Assembly: GCF_029168945.1 (NCBI RefSeq)
Contig: NC_083610.1
Span: 70,361,580-70,425,579, forward strand
Direction of reading: 5' to 3'
Source: Cannabis sativa
Lineage: Eukaryota; Streptophyta; Magnoliopsida; Rosales; Cannabaceae
DNA length: 64,000 nt
Part shown: positions 34,901 to 46,976 of the stretch, piece after piece
How the letters are laid out: every line of letters begins with the position of its first letter
Position numbering within the stretch: position 1 is the first letter of the stretch
Made by a program: the position numbers and the translations under genes
The notes under the pieces: generated by a model
What the model saw: the letters and a program-made list of their open reading frames with translations, nothing else
What the model was told of the DNA's origin: nothing
Database searches by the model: none

Positions 34901-35885
34901 GTTGATTTGCTAAGCAAAATTCTGTCACATTCTAAATGCACTTTACTTTGGTAGAGGTGACAATATAACTAGCAATTTGATGTGTTTGAGTTTGGAAATT
35001 CAAATTTATTTCAGGGACAAACAATGCAAATGATGTATGAAGTTGTAGCAGAAGAATTGAAATCCATGCACATTGAGAATGCACATCCACAGGACTATCT
35101 AAACTTTTACTGTCTTGGTAATCGAGAGGAATTGCCCAAAGGAGAGACACCTAACCATACTTCAAAGGGCGGAGACACGGTAAGAAGAAACAAATCAATT
35201 TTTCTCTTTTAATCATTCAATTAGTAGCACAAATAATCTGTTATGTGAAAATTGTGTTTATGGCAACAACCCTTTTCAGGTTTCAGCCTCACAAAAGTTT
35301 CAACGATTTATGATCTATGTTCATGCCAAAGGTATGATAGTAGACGATGAGTATGTTATAATAGGTTCAGCCAATATTAACCAAAGGTCTATGGCTGGTT
35401 CAAGAGACACTGAGATAGCCATGGGTGCATATCAGCCTTATCATACGTGGGGTAAGAGAAAACGACATCCACATGGCCAGGTTCGCCCCCTTTCCTAATA
35501 ACTTCCTTCATCAATTTTGACCACTTTTATTAACTTGTGTCATTTAACATAAAAGAAGCTTAAACCATTGTGCTGCTCCTTGTGTGTAAAGGTGTACGGA
35601 TACAGAATGTCACTTTGGGCAGAGCACTTGGGGGTGGTAGAAGATGGATTCAAAGAGCCTGAAAGTTTGGATTGTGTGAAACGAGTGAACCAAATAGCTC
35701 AAGTTAATTGGGAGAATTTCGTAGCAGAGGAGTTTGCACCATTGCAGGGTCACCTGATTAAATACCCAGTAGAGGTAGATGCTAATGGGAAGGTTGGTCC
35801 CTTGCCTGGACGAGAGACTTTCCCTGATGTTGGTGGTAAAGTGCTTGGATGCCGTTCTAACCTTCCTGATGCTCTAACTACATGA
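31999..35885 (+). CDS. PLDDELTA: Phospholipase D delta, 10 exons
   Basis: Hydrolyses membrane phospholipids to phosphatidic acid; the delta class is plasma-membrane and microtubule associated (family knowledge). Exons: 31999-32910, 33186-33302, 33574-33768, 33898-34179, 34278-34346, 34438-34585, 34716-34864, 35015-35179, 35280-35480, 35592-35885. The joined frame is open for 843 residues, near the usual 850-870. An N-terminal C2 domain spans about residues 10-160 ([24 protein letters not shown]). Catalytic HKD motif 1 (HHQKCVIVD) is in exon 3. Motif 2 ([20 protein letters not shown]) is in exon 9. Class delta is chosen from the N-terminus ([18 protein letters not shown]). All introns are GT-AG except intron 2, which begins GC (CAG|gcatgc); it is the only donor that keeps the frame into VVGTLF. 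No damage seen. Confidence 0.95.
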
Positions 35886-37769
35886 GCTATTCATTCCTAT
35901 AACTCTTCTCAGTTTTGGTAACTTCACCCCCCAAACTACTAATCAATATATTTAGTTGACTAATTTATATATATATATATATATGTATACATATGTATAT
36001 ATATGACCTTGTAATATGTTACCCTTCATACATAGCTGTCAGTCCAATTGGTTTCACATTAACTGTCCGAAGTAATATAGATGGAAATCAGGTTCTAATT
36101 TCACTAAACAAATTGTTCAATTGTATTGTTTATTATCAAAATTTATATATACGTACGTACAGTATGTGTTTGAAGCTACTCTTGCAATTCCCTTATGATC
36201 ATATCCGAAAACTATTATAACCCTTATATTAGAAAAACATAATAATTTACCTCTTTTCTGGTTTCTATTGGCTGTTGTATCTCATTTTAAACGATCATCG
36301 ACAATAGTAAGTTGAATGCAAAGTGTAGTATGCTGGATTTGGAATGTGAATTGGTTTTATTGACAAATTATTACCAATTTTTTTTGGCTTAACACCAATT
36401 TATTTTATTTACTTCCGTTTCACTTAGTTTCTATAAGCATTTTTTTAGTTTTTTAGAATTAAAAAAACACTTCTAAATGTGTTTGGATAAAAATAATTAT
36501 CTAAACAGTCAAAATAAATTGAAGCTTATACTTATATTATTATAATGATCTAATTCTAGCTTAAGTAGAAACTGAATTTTGAATCTTCAAAATCTTCACA
36601 TCAAGTCGTATATAGCAAACAAAACACAAAATATATTTAGCATAAACAAGAATTCTCAAAATTAACACACTCGTATATATATATAATATTGTCGTACTTA
36701 TAGTCCTAGGAGTGTACTGCAAGCATTGTACTGCACTACAAATTGTACTAGCTAGTTAGTACTTGAAGTTACAAGACAATATAAAATCATTCTTCCTATG
36801 TATAAACATGAACGATTATGTTCTTCACCCTCCTCTGTTCTTCTTAGATCCATTATTTTCGTCAAATGATGCTCGCATATCGATCCAAGAGACTATACAC
36901 ATATAGTCGTGTTATTGCTTATATATATAGATGTATGTATATGTATATATTGTAGGTGAGATGGACCATTAAGGTGAATTAGGTGCGGTGCAGTGGAGTT
37001 TATCCAATTCCAGATATATGGCTTCAGATATCAAAAGGTTTGTGTTACAACTTAGAATTTTCATTTCTTTTCATGGTTCTTATTACTTTGATCGAGAAAG
37101 CAAATTGTTAGATTTGTGGTAGTTTAGTTTATTCGGAAGACCAAAATGTAGAAAACCTCTTTATATGGATATGTAGGTCCATCCACATAAAACTTCCTTT
37201 CGTTCACTCTTTTTTAATTTTATGTATCAACAATAAGAATAAAAATAAAAAAATCTGTTAAAAAATCTCCTTTAATTTTCTATGTACCTTTAAAACTGAT
37301 TTTCATAGAACGGTTTTAGGTAATTTAAGTCAAGACACAGCTTGAAAATAGTTTAATATATCCGAAACTCACATTAACAATTATTTGAAAAGAGCAATAA
37401 TGCCCATTGTTAAGGATTTTAGATAAACTGACATTAACAATAATTATTTGAAAGTCTATATAATAATAATCCTTTGTTCTCATTTTTGTTTTAATATCAA
37501 TGCTAAAAGAACAGGGCAAATTGGATATGTTAATGTATATATAGATGATAAATAAACAAATTTCTGAAGAAAAAAACACACGTATAGAGAGTACGTACCG
37601 GCCTCACACATTAATTTTCGTATGATAATTAAGATAAAAATTAAGGAACAAACGAAGTAAAAAAAGTTAAGAAGAAATAAAAGATAAGATAATTAAATTT
37701 AAATTAAAGAAAATGGAGAACATATATAAATAGATCTCAGTTACATTATATATAGGTGCAACAACTTAA
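35886..37769. other. Intergenic between two convergent genes
   Basis: Holds the 3' flanks of PLD delta (+) and plastocyanin (-), which converge here. AT-rich, with TA-rich simple repeats (about 35969-36005 and 36915-36950). No gene, RNA or transposon recognised. Confidence 0.5.
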
Positions 37770-38285
37770 TTAATTAACAGTGACTTTGCCAACCATACCA
37801 GCTCCCTGGTGAGGAGCACAGTAGAAGGAGTAAGAACCTTTCTCAGTCAAAGTAACAGCGTAGGTCTCTCCAGGGGCGTTAAGAAGGTCTTCCTCAGACA
37901 TGGAAATCTTTGATGCGTCCACACCACTTGGAACCTCGTCCTCGTCGAAAACAACGTTGTGAGGGAACCCAGCATTGTTCTTGAACACAATCTTATCTCC
38001 AGAGCTGATGGTGAAGTTGTTAGGCTCGAATACCAGCCCACCGTCACTGCTTCCCAACAAAACGTCCTGAGCCATGGCGCTGCTCGCAAGTATGGCGCTA
38101 GCTGCGGTTGCAGCCACAATAACACCCACGTCCTTGAGCGAAGCCTTGATCAAGCTCATCTTCGCCACTGGGGTGCTGACTACTTTAACACCAGTGGTGG
38201 TGTTCATCATTTTGGTGGAGCCGGCGGTGACCTTGAGGCCGGTGAATGATGGGATGGTGACTGATGCAGATGTCATGGTGGCCAT
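37770..38285 (-). CDS. PETE: Plastocyanin, chloroplast precursor
   Basis: Single-exon gene for the 171-residue precursor of the copper protein that carries electrons from cytochrome f to photosystem I in the thylakoid lumen. A bipartite transit peptide covers about residues 1-72: a Ser/Thr-rich stroma-targeting part, then a hydrophobic Ala-rich lumen-transfer segment ending ASSAMA before [10 protein letters not shown]. The mature part is about 99 residues, the normal size. All four copper ligands are visible: His in [13 protein letters not shown], and Cys, His and Met in [10 protein letters not shown]. The acidic patch (DEDE, EED) is kept. No intron, as in known plant plastocyanin genes. Start fixed by [14 protein letters not shown], standard for the family. 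Intact. Confidence 0.97.
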   Translation of the reverse strand: MATMTSASVTIPSFTGLKVTAGSTKMMNTTTGVKVVSTPVAKMSLIKASLKDVGVIVAATAASAILASSAMAQDVLLGSSDGGLVFEPNNFTISSGDKIVFKNNAGFPHNVVFDEDEVPSGVDASKISMSEEDLLNAPGETYAVTLTEKGSYSFYCAPHQGAGMVGKVTVN

Positions 38286-38365
38286 GGTAAGTGGTGAGAG
38301 TGTGGATTGGATTGGATTGGATTGAGAGAGGGGATCAAGGGGTGATGATAGCTAGAGGAGAGGGG

Positions 38366-38500
38366 TTTATAAGGATGGTTTGTGTGGTATATGTTTGAGG
38401 AAATTGGATAAAGAATGTATGTACGTACGAGAGTTTTTATCAGATATCTTGGGAATGAGTTTCATTGGTTGCTTTGGATACTATCCCGTTGACGTGGCTT
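38366..38500 (-). promoter_or_regulatory. Plastocyanin promoter elements
   Basis: On the - strand a TATA box cttataaa lies at 38366-38373, about 80 bases before the ATG. Further upstream are ttatcc (I-box inverse, about 38407-38412), ccaat in context caaccaatgaaa (about 38462-38473) and a ccacgtca G-box-like core (38490-38497). This mix is typical of light-regulated photosynthesis genes; function is inferred. Confidence 0.6.
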
Positions 38501-38639
38501 GTTGTTTTGTGATGTGAGGTTGAGAATATATTCCCTCTTTTGGGCCATTTTCAGCCCAATCTTTTTTACTCGACCCATCGATGGGCTCACTGATTGGGCT
38601 ATATTGCCAACCCAATTATCACTACCAAGTCCAAAGAGT

Positions 38640-39430
38640 CTTATTTGTCGGGAACATTAAAGGGGTAAGTTGAAAAATGCCTCTTTTATTAATCAATTGA
38701 CCAAATTTACCTCTAATTTTATATTTATTTGAAACATACCTCTTTTTATATGTATTGTACCCAAAATACCCTGACATAAGAGAGTCACATGGAGAGTATC
38801 TTGAAGTGGCAGGGGCAAAATTGGTACAATGTTTAAAAAAGATAGACTTTAAAAAAGAGGATAAAAATAAAAGAGGACAATATAAAAAGGGTATAGAGTG
38901 TAATTTCCTCAACATTAAAGGGATTATTTTTGGGTTTATTTCATAAATACACAAAAACAATAAAAAAATTATAAAATTACGGTTTCACAGAATTTTAAAT
39001 ATTTTTACGATTTTTTAATTTTATTTACGGTCCTTTTATGTTGTACTCTTGTTAATTTGTTGTTGATTTTTTATTATCTGTATGTTATTTTTTGTTGTTG
39101 TTTTGATGTTATTTTTATGTTATTTTCTTGTTGTTTCTATGAAAACTGTAAAAATGTATAAAAAAATTATTTAAACGTAAAACTGTAATTTTTTTTTACC
39201 AAAAATGGTACTTTATGTAATTATTTCATCATTTTTTTTTAAATTACAAAAATATGATTACGAAATTTTTAAATATTTTTACAGTTTTTAAAATTTTATT
39301 TACATAAAATAAGGTTGGTTTGATATTATTTTTCTGTTATTTTTATGTGATTTTATTATTTTTATAGAATACCGTAAAAATATAAAAAAAAATAATTAAA
39401 AATAAATGTAAAATTTTTATTAAAAAAAAA
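38640..39430. repeat. Repeat family R copy 3 and related AT-rich repeat
   Basis: 38940-39180 matches 23668-23925 (ttgttaatttgttgttgatt, serial gttattttt units). 39225-39405 is a shorter, more diverged echo of the same unit. 38640-38940 is AT-rich with no recognised element; ORFs there are not convincing. Confidence 0.6.
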
Positions 39431-39451
39431 ATTAAAATAGTGGTCATAGGT

Positions 39452-39495
39452 TTAGCCTAGTGGTTCCTCACTTTTCAATTGCAAGTTCGAATTTC
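39452..39495 (+). repeat. Possible SINE head (tRNA-like A and B boxes)
   Basis: A stretch ttagcctagtgg (39452-39463) fits a pol III A box and agttcgaattt (39484-39494) fits a weak B box about 30 bases later, followed by an A-rich run at about 39510. There is no tRNA cloverleaf. A tRNA-derived SINE fragment is the simplest reading; low confidence. Confidence 0.35.
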
Positions 39496-39499
39496 TCTC

Positions 39500-41279
39500 T
39501 TCCAATGTCTAAAAAAAATATATATATACAAAAATAGAAAATTAGCTAATAAGGAATTCTTTCTTTTTAATTTTAACATGTGCTAAATTGTAATTCAGAC
39601 CCTAAAATTATTAAAAGACCTGTAATTTAAGAAAAAAATTTAATGGCCTAAAAAAATTGGTGGGTACTATTTTGGTCAATGTCAAAGTTTAGAGTGATAA
39701 ATTCTAATTAGCTTTAAAAATACTTTTGACAAATCTTAATTAGCTTAAAAAATAGTTATAAAAATATAGTATTTGTAATAAATTTTTGTTTCTTTGATTA
39801 ATTGAATTTACTAAGATTTTATGACTGTGTATTTATATATTTTGTTGTGTTTTTGTACGGAAAAGTTATTTAATTTTGACATGTACTTTATTTTACAATT
39901 TTTTCCCTAAATTTTTGTTATTTCCTCTTTTTTGTCCCTTTTAAATTTTCAAGTATTGATTAACTAATTGACGATAATAATTTGTACTGAATAGTATGTA
40001 TGCATTTTTTTTTCTTTTCCTACGCTAGAGTATATTGCCACAACATCATTACAATACATCTAATTGTCTAAATGTCATCATTGTTAACTATTACGACTAA
40101 CTTATTATCGCAAAAAAATTATTGTTGTGACAACATTATCATCGCAATAGGTCATATATAATGAAAATACATAACTATAATTTGTACATTCAAATATTTT
40201 TTTTATGTAGTGATTAGAATCACCAATGAATTTACGATATAAATATTCACAAATCGCGTAGAAAACTCCTCGAACCAAGATAGCTCACCGTCTAACCGAA
40301 GGACAAGCTTGTCATTCGAATATTATTTTGATTTCATTAGTAATGAGGATTCAAAGTATCACACATTAAATCAGAAACATATATATTCAACAACTAAAAC
40401 AAGATAATTTTTTGGGATCCCCTATTTTTCGTGTAATTGGTTTCACTGTTTCAACGTGTACAATATAATTTCACGATGCTACTATTCAAATTTTCTTTTA
40501 CAATAACAGGATTGTTGTTCTTTTTTATGTTGTGTTTCACAACAATTATTTTCATATTATTCTGTATTTGTATTATATGGTTTTTACAATATTATTATAT
40601 CGCTTACATGACGTTACGGAAAAATGACTAGAAAAAAATTCTTTTAAAAATAAAACGTAGCGTGAAAATGTATTAAAAAAATAATGTCATTTTTAGGTAC
40701 TTTGTATAAAAATCCATTTACAAACAACATTAATTAAAGAACCTATTTGGACGTTGGGCACTATCTATCTATACATCGATATGATATTGCCCACCTTAGT
40801 ATGCAATTTTTTTTTCCTTTCCAACACTACTCGAAAAAGAATAATTATATATAAATATAATTTTTTTAGGTCTTAAATGTTGTCATTATAGAATATTACC
40901 ACAATTTATCGTCGCAATAAATTAATTTATTGTTATTGTTACTTTTTATTTTAAATATTTTTGTTATATCCCTCATATTCTCTCAAAAATGTAATAGAAA
41001 TTTTACGACAATTTAAAAGTCATTTTGATGGCATAATCTTCATTCAAAAAGACAATTAATATACTATAAGTCATACAATCAAACGCAGCTATCCATGAGG
41101 AACAACATCAATGAAGATCATAAAAACAATAATATAGGGTAAGAGATTCAAACAAACCATGGTAATTATAGATTTATTTTGTGATATACTATTTAAATAA
41201 TAATAATAATATATTAATATTGAGATATATAATTTTTATATGTTAATACATATAAAATGTATATGAGTTATATATATAT
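39500..41279. other. Intergenic, AT-rich
   Basis: No gene recognised. The region ends in a TATA-rich run in which the copia element is inserted. Confidence 0.5.
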
Positions 41280-42276
41280 TGTTGGACACAATAACACGTG
41301 AAAACTTAGGTGTCGTTTGGTAACACTTTTGTTTTTTAATTTTTTAATCACAAAATGAAAGTAAAATTTTTGTTTTAAAAAAATTTATTTTTAAAAAATA
41401 AAAATGCGTTCTGTAACCACTTTTGTTTTTCAATTTTAAAAACAGAAAACAAAAGTGTGTTCTGTAAAATTTATTTTTATTTTTATTTTTTGATTTTATT
41501 TAAGTCGGGTCTAGGTCCGGGATCGGATTCGGGTTCAAGTCAAAAGCCGAGTTCAGTGCCAGGGCCGTGGGGAGGAGATTTGGGTCCGGGTCTGGTCGTA
41601 ATCCAAAAGATTGATTAAAAAAAAAAAATGTTTAAAAAAATATTGAAAGTGATTTTTTTGTTTTTAAAATTTTGATTTCTAATTATAAAATTAAAAAGTA
41701 AAAACAGTTTTATAGAACATGTTTTTGAAAAAAAAAATTCACTTTTCTACTTTTAAAAACAAAAAATTGATTAAAAAAGTGTTACCAAACGCCACCTTAA
41801 TTACTTTATTATTGTAAAAGTAATTATACCAAGACTTCGAATACTTTTTACTAGACCACAATACATCAAACACTCACACTCTTTTATTTTATCACTAGAC
41901 ACCTTTATTACACACTTATGTATAACTCACACTTTTGGAACACTTTGTCTTTAGACACTTATTAAGAACTTACACACTTTAGACTCTTTTTCTCACACTT
42001 GAACTCTCTTACTCAAACTTGCTTCTTAAGCACACACCTCACTTCTATTTATAGGCTACAAAGGATGTATCTAACTATTTCTAGATTTTTCTAATTTACT
42101 AACTATTTAATTACTTCTTACTATTTTCTAAACAACTCTAGAACTATCTAATCTTAGTTCTAGTGATTCTAAGTTTTTTCTAAAACTTTCTAGAGTGTTC
42201 TTGGTATCTCTTATAAATTTCTTAGAACATTGTAAAATATTCTAACATATTCTAGATTTGATAATGACTTTTAACA
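41280..42276 (-). repeat. 3' LTR of the - strand copia element, interrupted by a MITE
   Basis: Same sequence as the right LTR but split between gaaaac and attactttatt by the element at 41309-41796. The intact right LTR shows the uninterrupted site. Confidence 0.9.
41309..41796. mobile_element. Harbinger/Tourist-like MITE inside the copia 3' LTR
   Basis: 488 bp. Inverted ends ggtgtcgtttggtaacactt and aagtgttaccaaacgccacc, flanked by tta on both sides (41306-41308, 41797-41799). The 3-bp TTA duplication points to PIF/Harbinger. Arms are T/A runs. The centre (about 41502-41604) is a degenerate gggtctaggtccggg repeat also present in the MITE at 16439. Younger than the copia element it interrupts. 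Confidence 0.9.
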
Positions 42277-42288
42277 CTCCCCTTCATT
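42277..42288 (-). other. Polypurine tract of the - strand copia element
   Basis: On the - strand aatgaaggggag abuts the TGTTAAAAG start of the 3' LTR; it primes plus-strand DNA synthesis in the element life cycle. Confidence 0.85.
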
Positions 42289-42300
42289 ATCAAATCCTTT

Positions 42301-45300
42301 TCAAGCTTCTTCTCGTTTGATAAGATTTAGTTGATCTCTGAATTTTGAAAATTTAATCGTACTTAAACTTTTGGTGAATGTATCAGCAACTTGATCATCC
42401 GTGCTGATTTGTCGCATCTTCATTTTTTCTTGAAGTACTTTCTCTTTGAGAAAATGGTAATGCACCTTCACATGCTTTGTTCGAGCATGAAATATTGGAT
42501 TCTCTGCTAGACGAATAACAGACTGATTACCACAATAAAGTGGCACTGCAGAATCTGTGAATTTGTGTAAATCCTTCATTAGTTGCATCAACCACGTACT
42601 TTCTTGAGCCACCATTGCTGCCGCTCTATACTCTACTTCTGTGGTTGACAAAGACACTGTTGGTTGCCTTTTGCTACACCAAGACACTGCTCCAGATCCA
42701 AGTTTGAATACATACCCAGCAGTTGATCGTTCGGTATTGTGATCTCCAGCATAATCAGCATCGCAGTAGCCAATGATCTTAACCTCATCATCTTTCTTAT
42801 AAAATAGACCATAATTAATGGTATCTTTGACATACCTCAGTATTCTTCGTACTACTTCCAAATGTGGCTTCTTTGGTTGCTGCATATATCGAGTTACTAC
42901 TCCAACTACATAAGAAATGTCTGGTCGACTTAATGTAAGGTAGATTAGACTCCCCACCAGCTGCTGATACATTGCTCCATCTTGCAAGTCCTTTCTAGCA
43001 TGAGCACATAGCTTAGCATTAGCTTCCATAGGTGTTGAGATAAGCTTGCACTTGAGCATTCCAAATCTTTGCAGCAAGTCTTTAGCATACTTTTGCTGAT
43101 AGAGAAATAAACCTTCCTTAATTCGGTCAGCTTCTAATCTGAGGGAATGTTTCAATTCTCCCAGCTCCTTCATTTGAAAGCGCACTAATAGGTTCTCCTT
43201 TGTTTGACAAATTTTTGCGTCATCATTTCCAGTGATAATGAGATCATCGACATATACCAGAACAATTGCGATCTTTGCTTCCTTTACTTTGATGAATAAG
43301 CTTGAATCTACATGTGCCATGAAATATTTGTTTTCTACTAAAAACTCAGCAATCTTTCCATACCATGCTCGTGGAGCTTGCTTTAATCCATACAGTGCCT
43401 TTTTTAGTTTGCAAACATAGTCAAGATGTGTTCTATCCTCAAACCCTCTTGGTTGCACCATGTATATCTCTCTATCCAGTTCTCCATGTAGAAAGGCATT
43501 CTTCACATCCATCTGCCATAGCCTCCAGTCTTTACTAGCTGCAAGTGCTAACAGAACCCACACTGTTGTAATTTTAGCGACTGGGCTAAATGTCTCGCAT
43601 AATCTAGCCCATATTTTTGAGAGAATCCTCGAGCAACTAACCGAGCCTTGTATCTCTCAATTGAACCATCAGGACGTGTTTTTACCTTATAAACCCATTT
43701 GCACGAAATGGGTTTCACTTCCTTCGACTTTGGCACCAACTTCCAAGTCTGATTCTTTGCTAGTGCACTTATTTCTTCTTTCATAGCTCCTAGCCACTTG
43801 GAGTTATGGTATGCCTCTTCATATGACATTCTCTAAACTTTTCTTCTTCAGCTACAACAGCATTAACATATTTTGGATTTGGCTTTTGCATTCTTGTTGA
43901 TCTCTGAAGTTCTGGTTAGCTATCAGCATGTCCTTCTCTTTGATGCACCCATGTTTACCATGGATTCTGAGGTGCCTCATCCTCGCTGTTTTCTTCTTCA
44001 TCTGTATCTTGAGTTGGAGGTAACTCAACAATTTGCTCCCTCATTTTCTTCTACAGTTCGTCTTCCATTTCTTTAGAATCTGGTAATGCTTCCTTTTGCG
44101 ATGACCACCATGATGATGCCTCATCGAAGACCACATTCCTTGATGTATAACACTTTCCAGTAGTAGGGTCGCAACATCTCCACCCTTTCCGTTGGTTGTC
44201 GTATCCGACAAAGATACATCGTATAGCTTTCTTGTCAAATTTGCTACGTAGGTGGCTTGGCACGAATACGTAGCACACACAACCAAATACTCCAAAGTGA
44301 CTTACTGCAGGTTTACAACCCCACAATTTTTTAAAGGGTGAAACGAACCCTAACTTAGCTTGGGGAAGCCTATTAATTACATGAGCAGTTGTCTTCATAC
44401 CTTCAGCCCAAAATCTCCCTAGAACATTCTTCGCATGTAGCATGCTTCGACATGTTTCTGCAAGATGGCAATTCTTCCTCTCGGCTACTCCATTCTATTG
44501 TGGCGTATTTGCACATGTGAATTGATGGCGTATGTGGCATTCTCGAAGATACTCAGAAAATTCATCTAAGGTATATTTGCCACCGTTGTCTGTTCGGAGG
44601 CATTGAATTTTCTTGCCGACTTCTCCTTCTACTATTTCTTTAAACTCTTTAAATTTTGAAAAAGTTTTAGATTTTTCTTTCATAAAAAAAAACCCATACG
44701 TACCTTGAGAAGTCGTCGATGAATGTAACCATGTACTACATGTCGTTGATTAATGGTTGTTTGACTTGCCCAAACACGTCAGAATGGACCAACTCCAATG
44801 GTGCTTTGTCTTTGAACTTTGACTCTTCATACGGTAATTGATGTGCCTTACCGTATTGGCAGCCAACACATACAATCTTTGTTCTGACCTCGAGTTGAGG
44901 AAGACCCTTCAGCATAGATTTCTTCATCATCACCTTGAGTTTATGATAACTGACATGTCCTAGCCTTGCATGCCACAAATTTGTTGTTTCATTCTTTCGA
45001 GTATTTTCTACATAAGCGGACTCTGTTGACATTACATAGACAAACTCTAAGCATTGTCCTTTCATCATCGGTGTTCTAGAGATTTCAAGAACTTGGTAGA
45101 TCTTGACATCTTGAGGGTTGAATATGACATGGTGGCCTATCACCTTAAGTTGCGCCACTGATAGTAAGTTTTTCTTCATCCCAGGTACATGGTAGACATC
45201 GTAGAGTGAAACTTTTTTTGGGCTGAATCTCGACATGATTGTTGTTTTACCGATGTGCGCGATCGGTAATCTTGAGTTATTGGCTGTCACCACTACGCGA

Positions 45301-45539
45301 ACACCTTTATATTCTGTCATGTCTTGCAGCTTCTCTTCATCTCCTGTCATATGATTTGAGCAGCCAGAGTCGACTATCCAGTCATTATTGTCGTCGATCT
45401 TTCCTGGAACAGAAGTTGTCAAAGCTAATTCTTCTTCCTCCACCACGAATGATGCTTCTGCGTCCCATTCTTCATCGCTTATTATTTCTGTATTTGATGT
45501 GGCTGCATTGCCTTCTACAATTTTCCAACTTTTAGCCAT
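42301..45539 (-). pseudogene. Copia pol (protease, integrase, RT, RNase H), broken
   Basis: 45539-44736 carries protease ([12 protein letters not shown]), pre-integrase ([10 protein letters not shown]) and the start of integrase. Integrase continues in pieces at 44683-44495 ([10 protein letters not shown]) and 44443-44051 (HVINRLP, FGCVCYVFVPSHLRSK). RT resumes at 43829-43548 ([21 protein letters not shown]) and, after a frame change, runs 43563-42301 with [18 protein letters not shown] and the RNase H part ([31 protein letters not shown]). At least four interruptions. The last 420-residue stretch is uninterrupted, so decay is moderate. Confidence 0.93.
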
Positions 45540-46342
45540 GTGGCCATACTTGTCACAGTTGTAGCATTTTCTATCAAATTTATTGTTATTCTTTGATTGA
45601 CCACCCCGTTTGTCTTATTCTAAGCTCCCCCTGTTTGGGAGCTCCCATGATGACTATCCTTGTCATCATGTTTTCTAGTATTTCTACTAGTATTTGGTCG
45701 GGATCATCATTTCTTATCTCTACTAAAGAGTACTTCTTCGTCACTCTTTAATGAGACTCCATACGTTTGCTTAACTAACACTTCTTGGTCAGCTAGCAAG
45801 TTTTCTAACTTAACAAGAGAAGGTTGGCTTGGCCAACTTTGTATTGCAGTAATAAAAGTTCTAAATTCTGGCCTTAATCCATGAATAATAATTCTTCTAA
45901 TTCTAGCATCTGACATGCCAGCACCAGAGTCTAATACAGAGATTTTGCGACAAAGAGATTTTACCTTGGTGAAGTATTGGTTGATCGTCATGTCGCGTTG
46001 CCTAATTGAGAGAAGCCCGTTCTCCAGAAGCTGTAATCTTGTATCATTCTTCTTGGTGAACAGTGATGCAAAAGTATCCCATGCTTCCTTCGGTGTCTTT
46101 GCCGACCTGATGTGCTCCAACATCTCATCTTCGACTGTGGTCCGAATCGCAAACATGACTTTGCCCACTTTAATCTTCTATTTCTTTATAGCGGATGCAT
46201 CCTCCGGTTGTGTGACTTCATTGCCACCAAAGATCTCCCACAAGTCTTGGCCTTGGAGATATGCCTCCATGTGCATCGAGCACATGTTGTAATTTTGGTT
46301 GTTAAGTTTCTTAATTCCGTCGACCACTTAAAGGTCACCCAT
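45530..46342 (-). pseudogene. Copia gag (UBN2-type) with defective zinc knuckle
   Basis: The - strand start ATG at 46340-46342 is followed after four codons by a stop (MGDL*), then KKLNNQNY and YLQGQDLWEIFGG, then a long open segment 45707-46168 (MFAIRTTVEDEMLEHI, AWDTFASLF, GLRPEFRTF). The nucleocapsid knuckle near 45530-45580 reads [14 protein letters not shown], with the last Cys replaced. A frame change separates the knuckle from the rest. Non-functional. Confidence 0.88.
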
Positions 46343-46425
46343 CGTGCAAAGTCTGTAGTACTAAACCACACACGATCACTCTAAGAAACTTAACAAATGA
46401 CTCTTTTCGGAACGAACTTGATCCG

Positions 46426-46437
46426 GCTCTGATACCA
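46426..46437 (-). other. Primer-binding site (initiator tRNA-Met)
   Basis: On the - strand tggtatcagagc lies two bases inside the 5' LTR (after tgtccaaca-ag). It is complementary to the 3' end of initiator tRNA-Met, the usual copia primer. Confidence 0.92.
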
Positions 46438-46439
46438 CT

Positions 46440-46944
46440 TGTTGGACACTACAACACGTGAAAACGTAATTACTTTATTATTGTAAAAATAATTACACCA
46501 AAACTTGAATACTTTTTACTAGACCACAATACACCAAACACTCGCACTCTTTTATTTTATCACTAGACACATTTACTACACACTTGTATATAACTCACAC
46601 TTTTGGGACACTTTGTCTTTAGACACTTACTAAGAACTCACACACTTTAGACTCTTTTTCTCACACTTGAACTCTCTTACTCAAACTTGCTTCTTAAGCA
46701 CATACCTCACTTCTATTTATAGGCTATAAATGATGTATCTAAATATTTTTAGATTTTTCTAATTTACTAACTATTTAATTACTTCTTACTATTTTCTAAA
46801 CAACTCTAGAACTATCTAATCTTAGTTCTAGTGATTCTAAGTTTTCTCTAAAACTTTCTAGAGTGTTCTTGGTTTCTCTTACAAATTTCTTAGAACATTT
46901 TAAAATATTTTAACATATTCTAGATTTGATAATGACTTTTAACA
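46440..46944 (-). repeat. 5' LTR of the - strand copia element
   Basis: 505 bp; matches the left LTR after removing the MITE (506 bp). On the - strand a TATA box tataaatagaag lies at 46711-46722, a likely element promoter. A CACGTG G-box (46455-46460) is near the inner end; the left LTR has it too. Confidence 0.9.
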
Positions 46945-46976
46945 TGTATATATATTTGTGAGATTAGAAATAGTTA

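Larger units (their letters stand above)
41280..46944 (-). mobile_element. Ty1/copia LTR retrotransposon, structurally complete, - strand
   Basis: The 5' LTR is 46440-46944 and the 3' LTR is 41280-42276 (enlarged by a MITE). LTR termini are TGTTAAAAGTC and GTGTCCAACA on the - strand. The primer-binding site and polypurine tract are in place. Flanks are tatat (41275-41279) and tgtat (46945-46949), a possible 5-bp target duplication with one mismatch. LTRs differ at scattered sites, so the insertion is not recent. Coding parts are in copia order (gag, protease, integrase, RT, RNase H) but carry stops and frameshifts. Confidence 0.93.

Noticed and set aside
38074..38325. + strand ORFs over the plastocyanin gene
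   Set aside because: Antisense shadows of the well-conserved plastocyanin frame.
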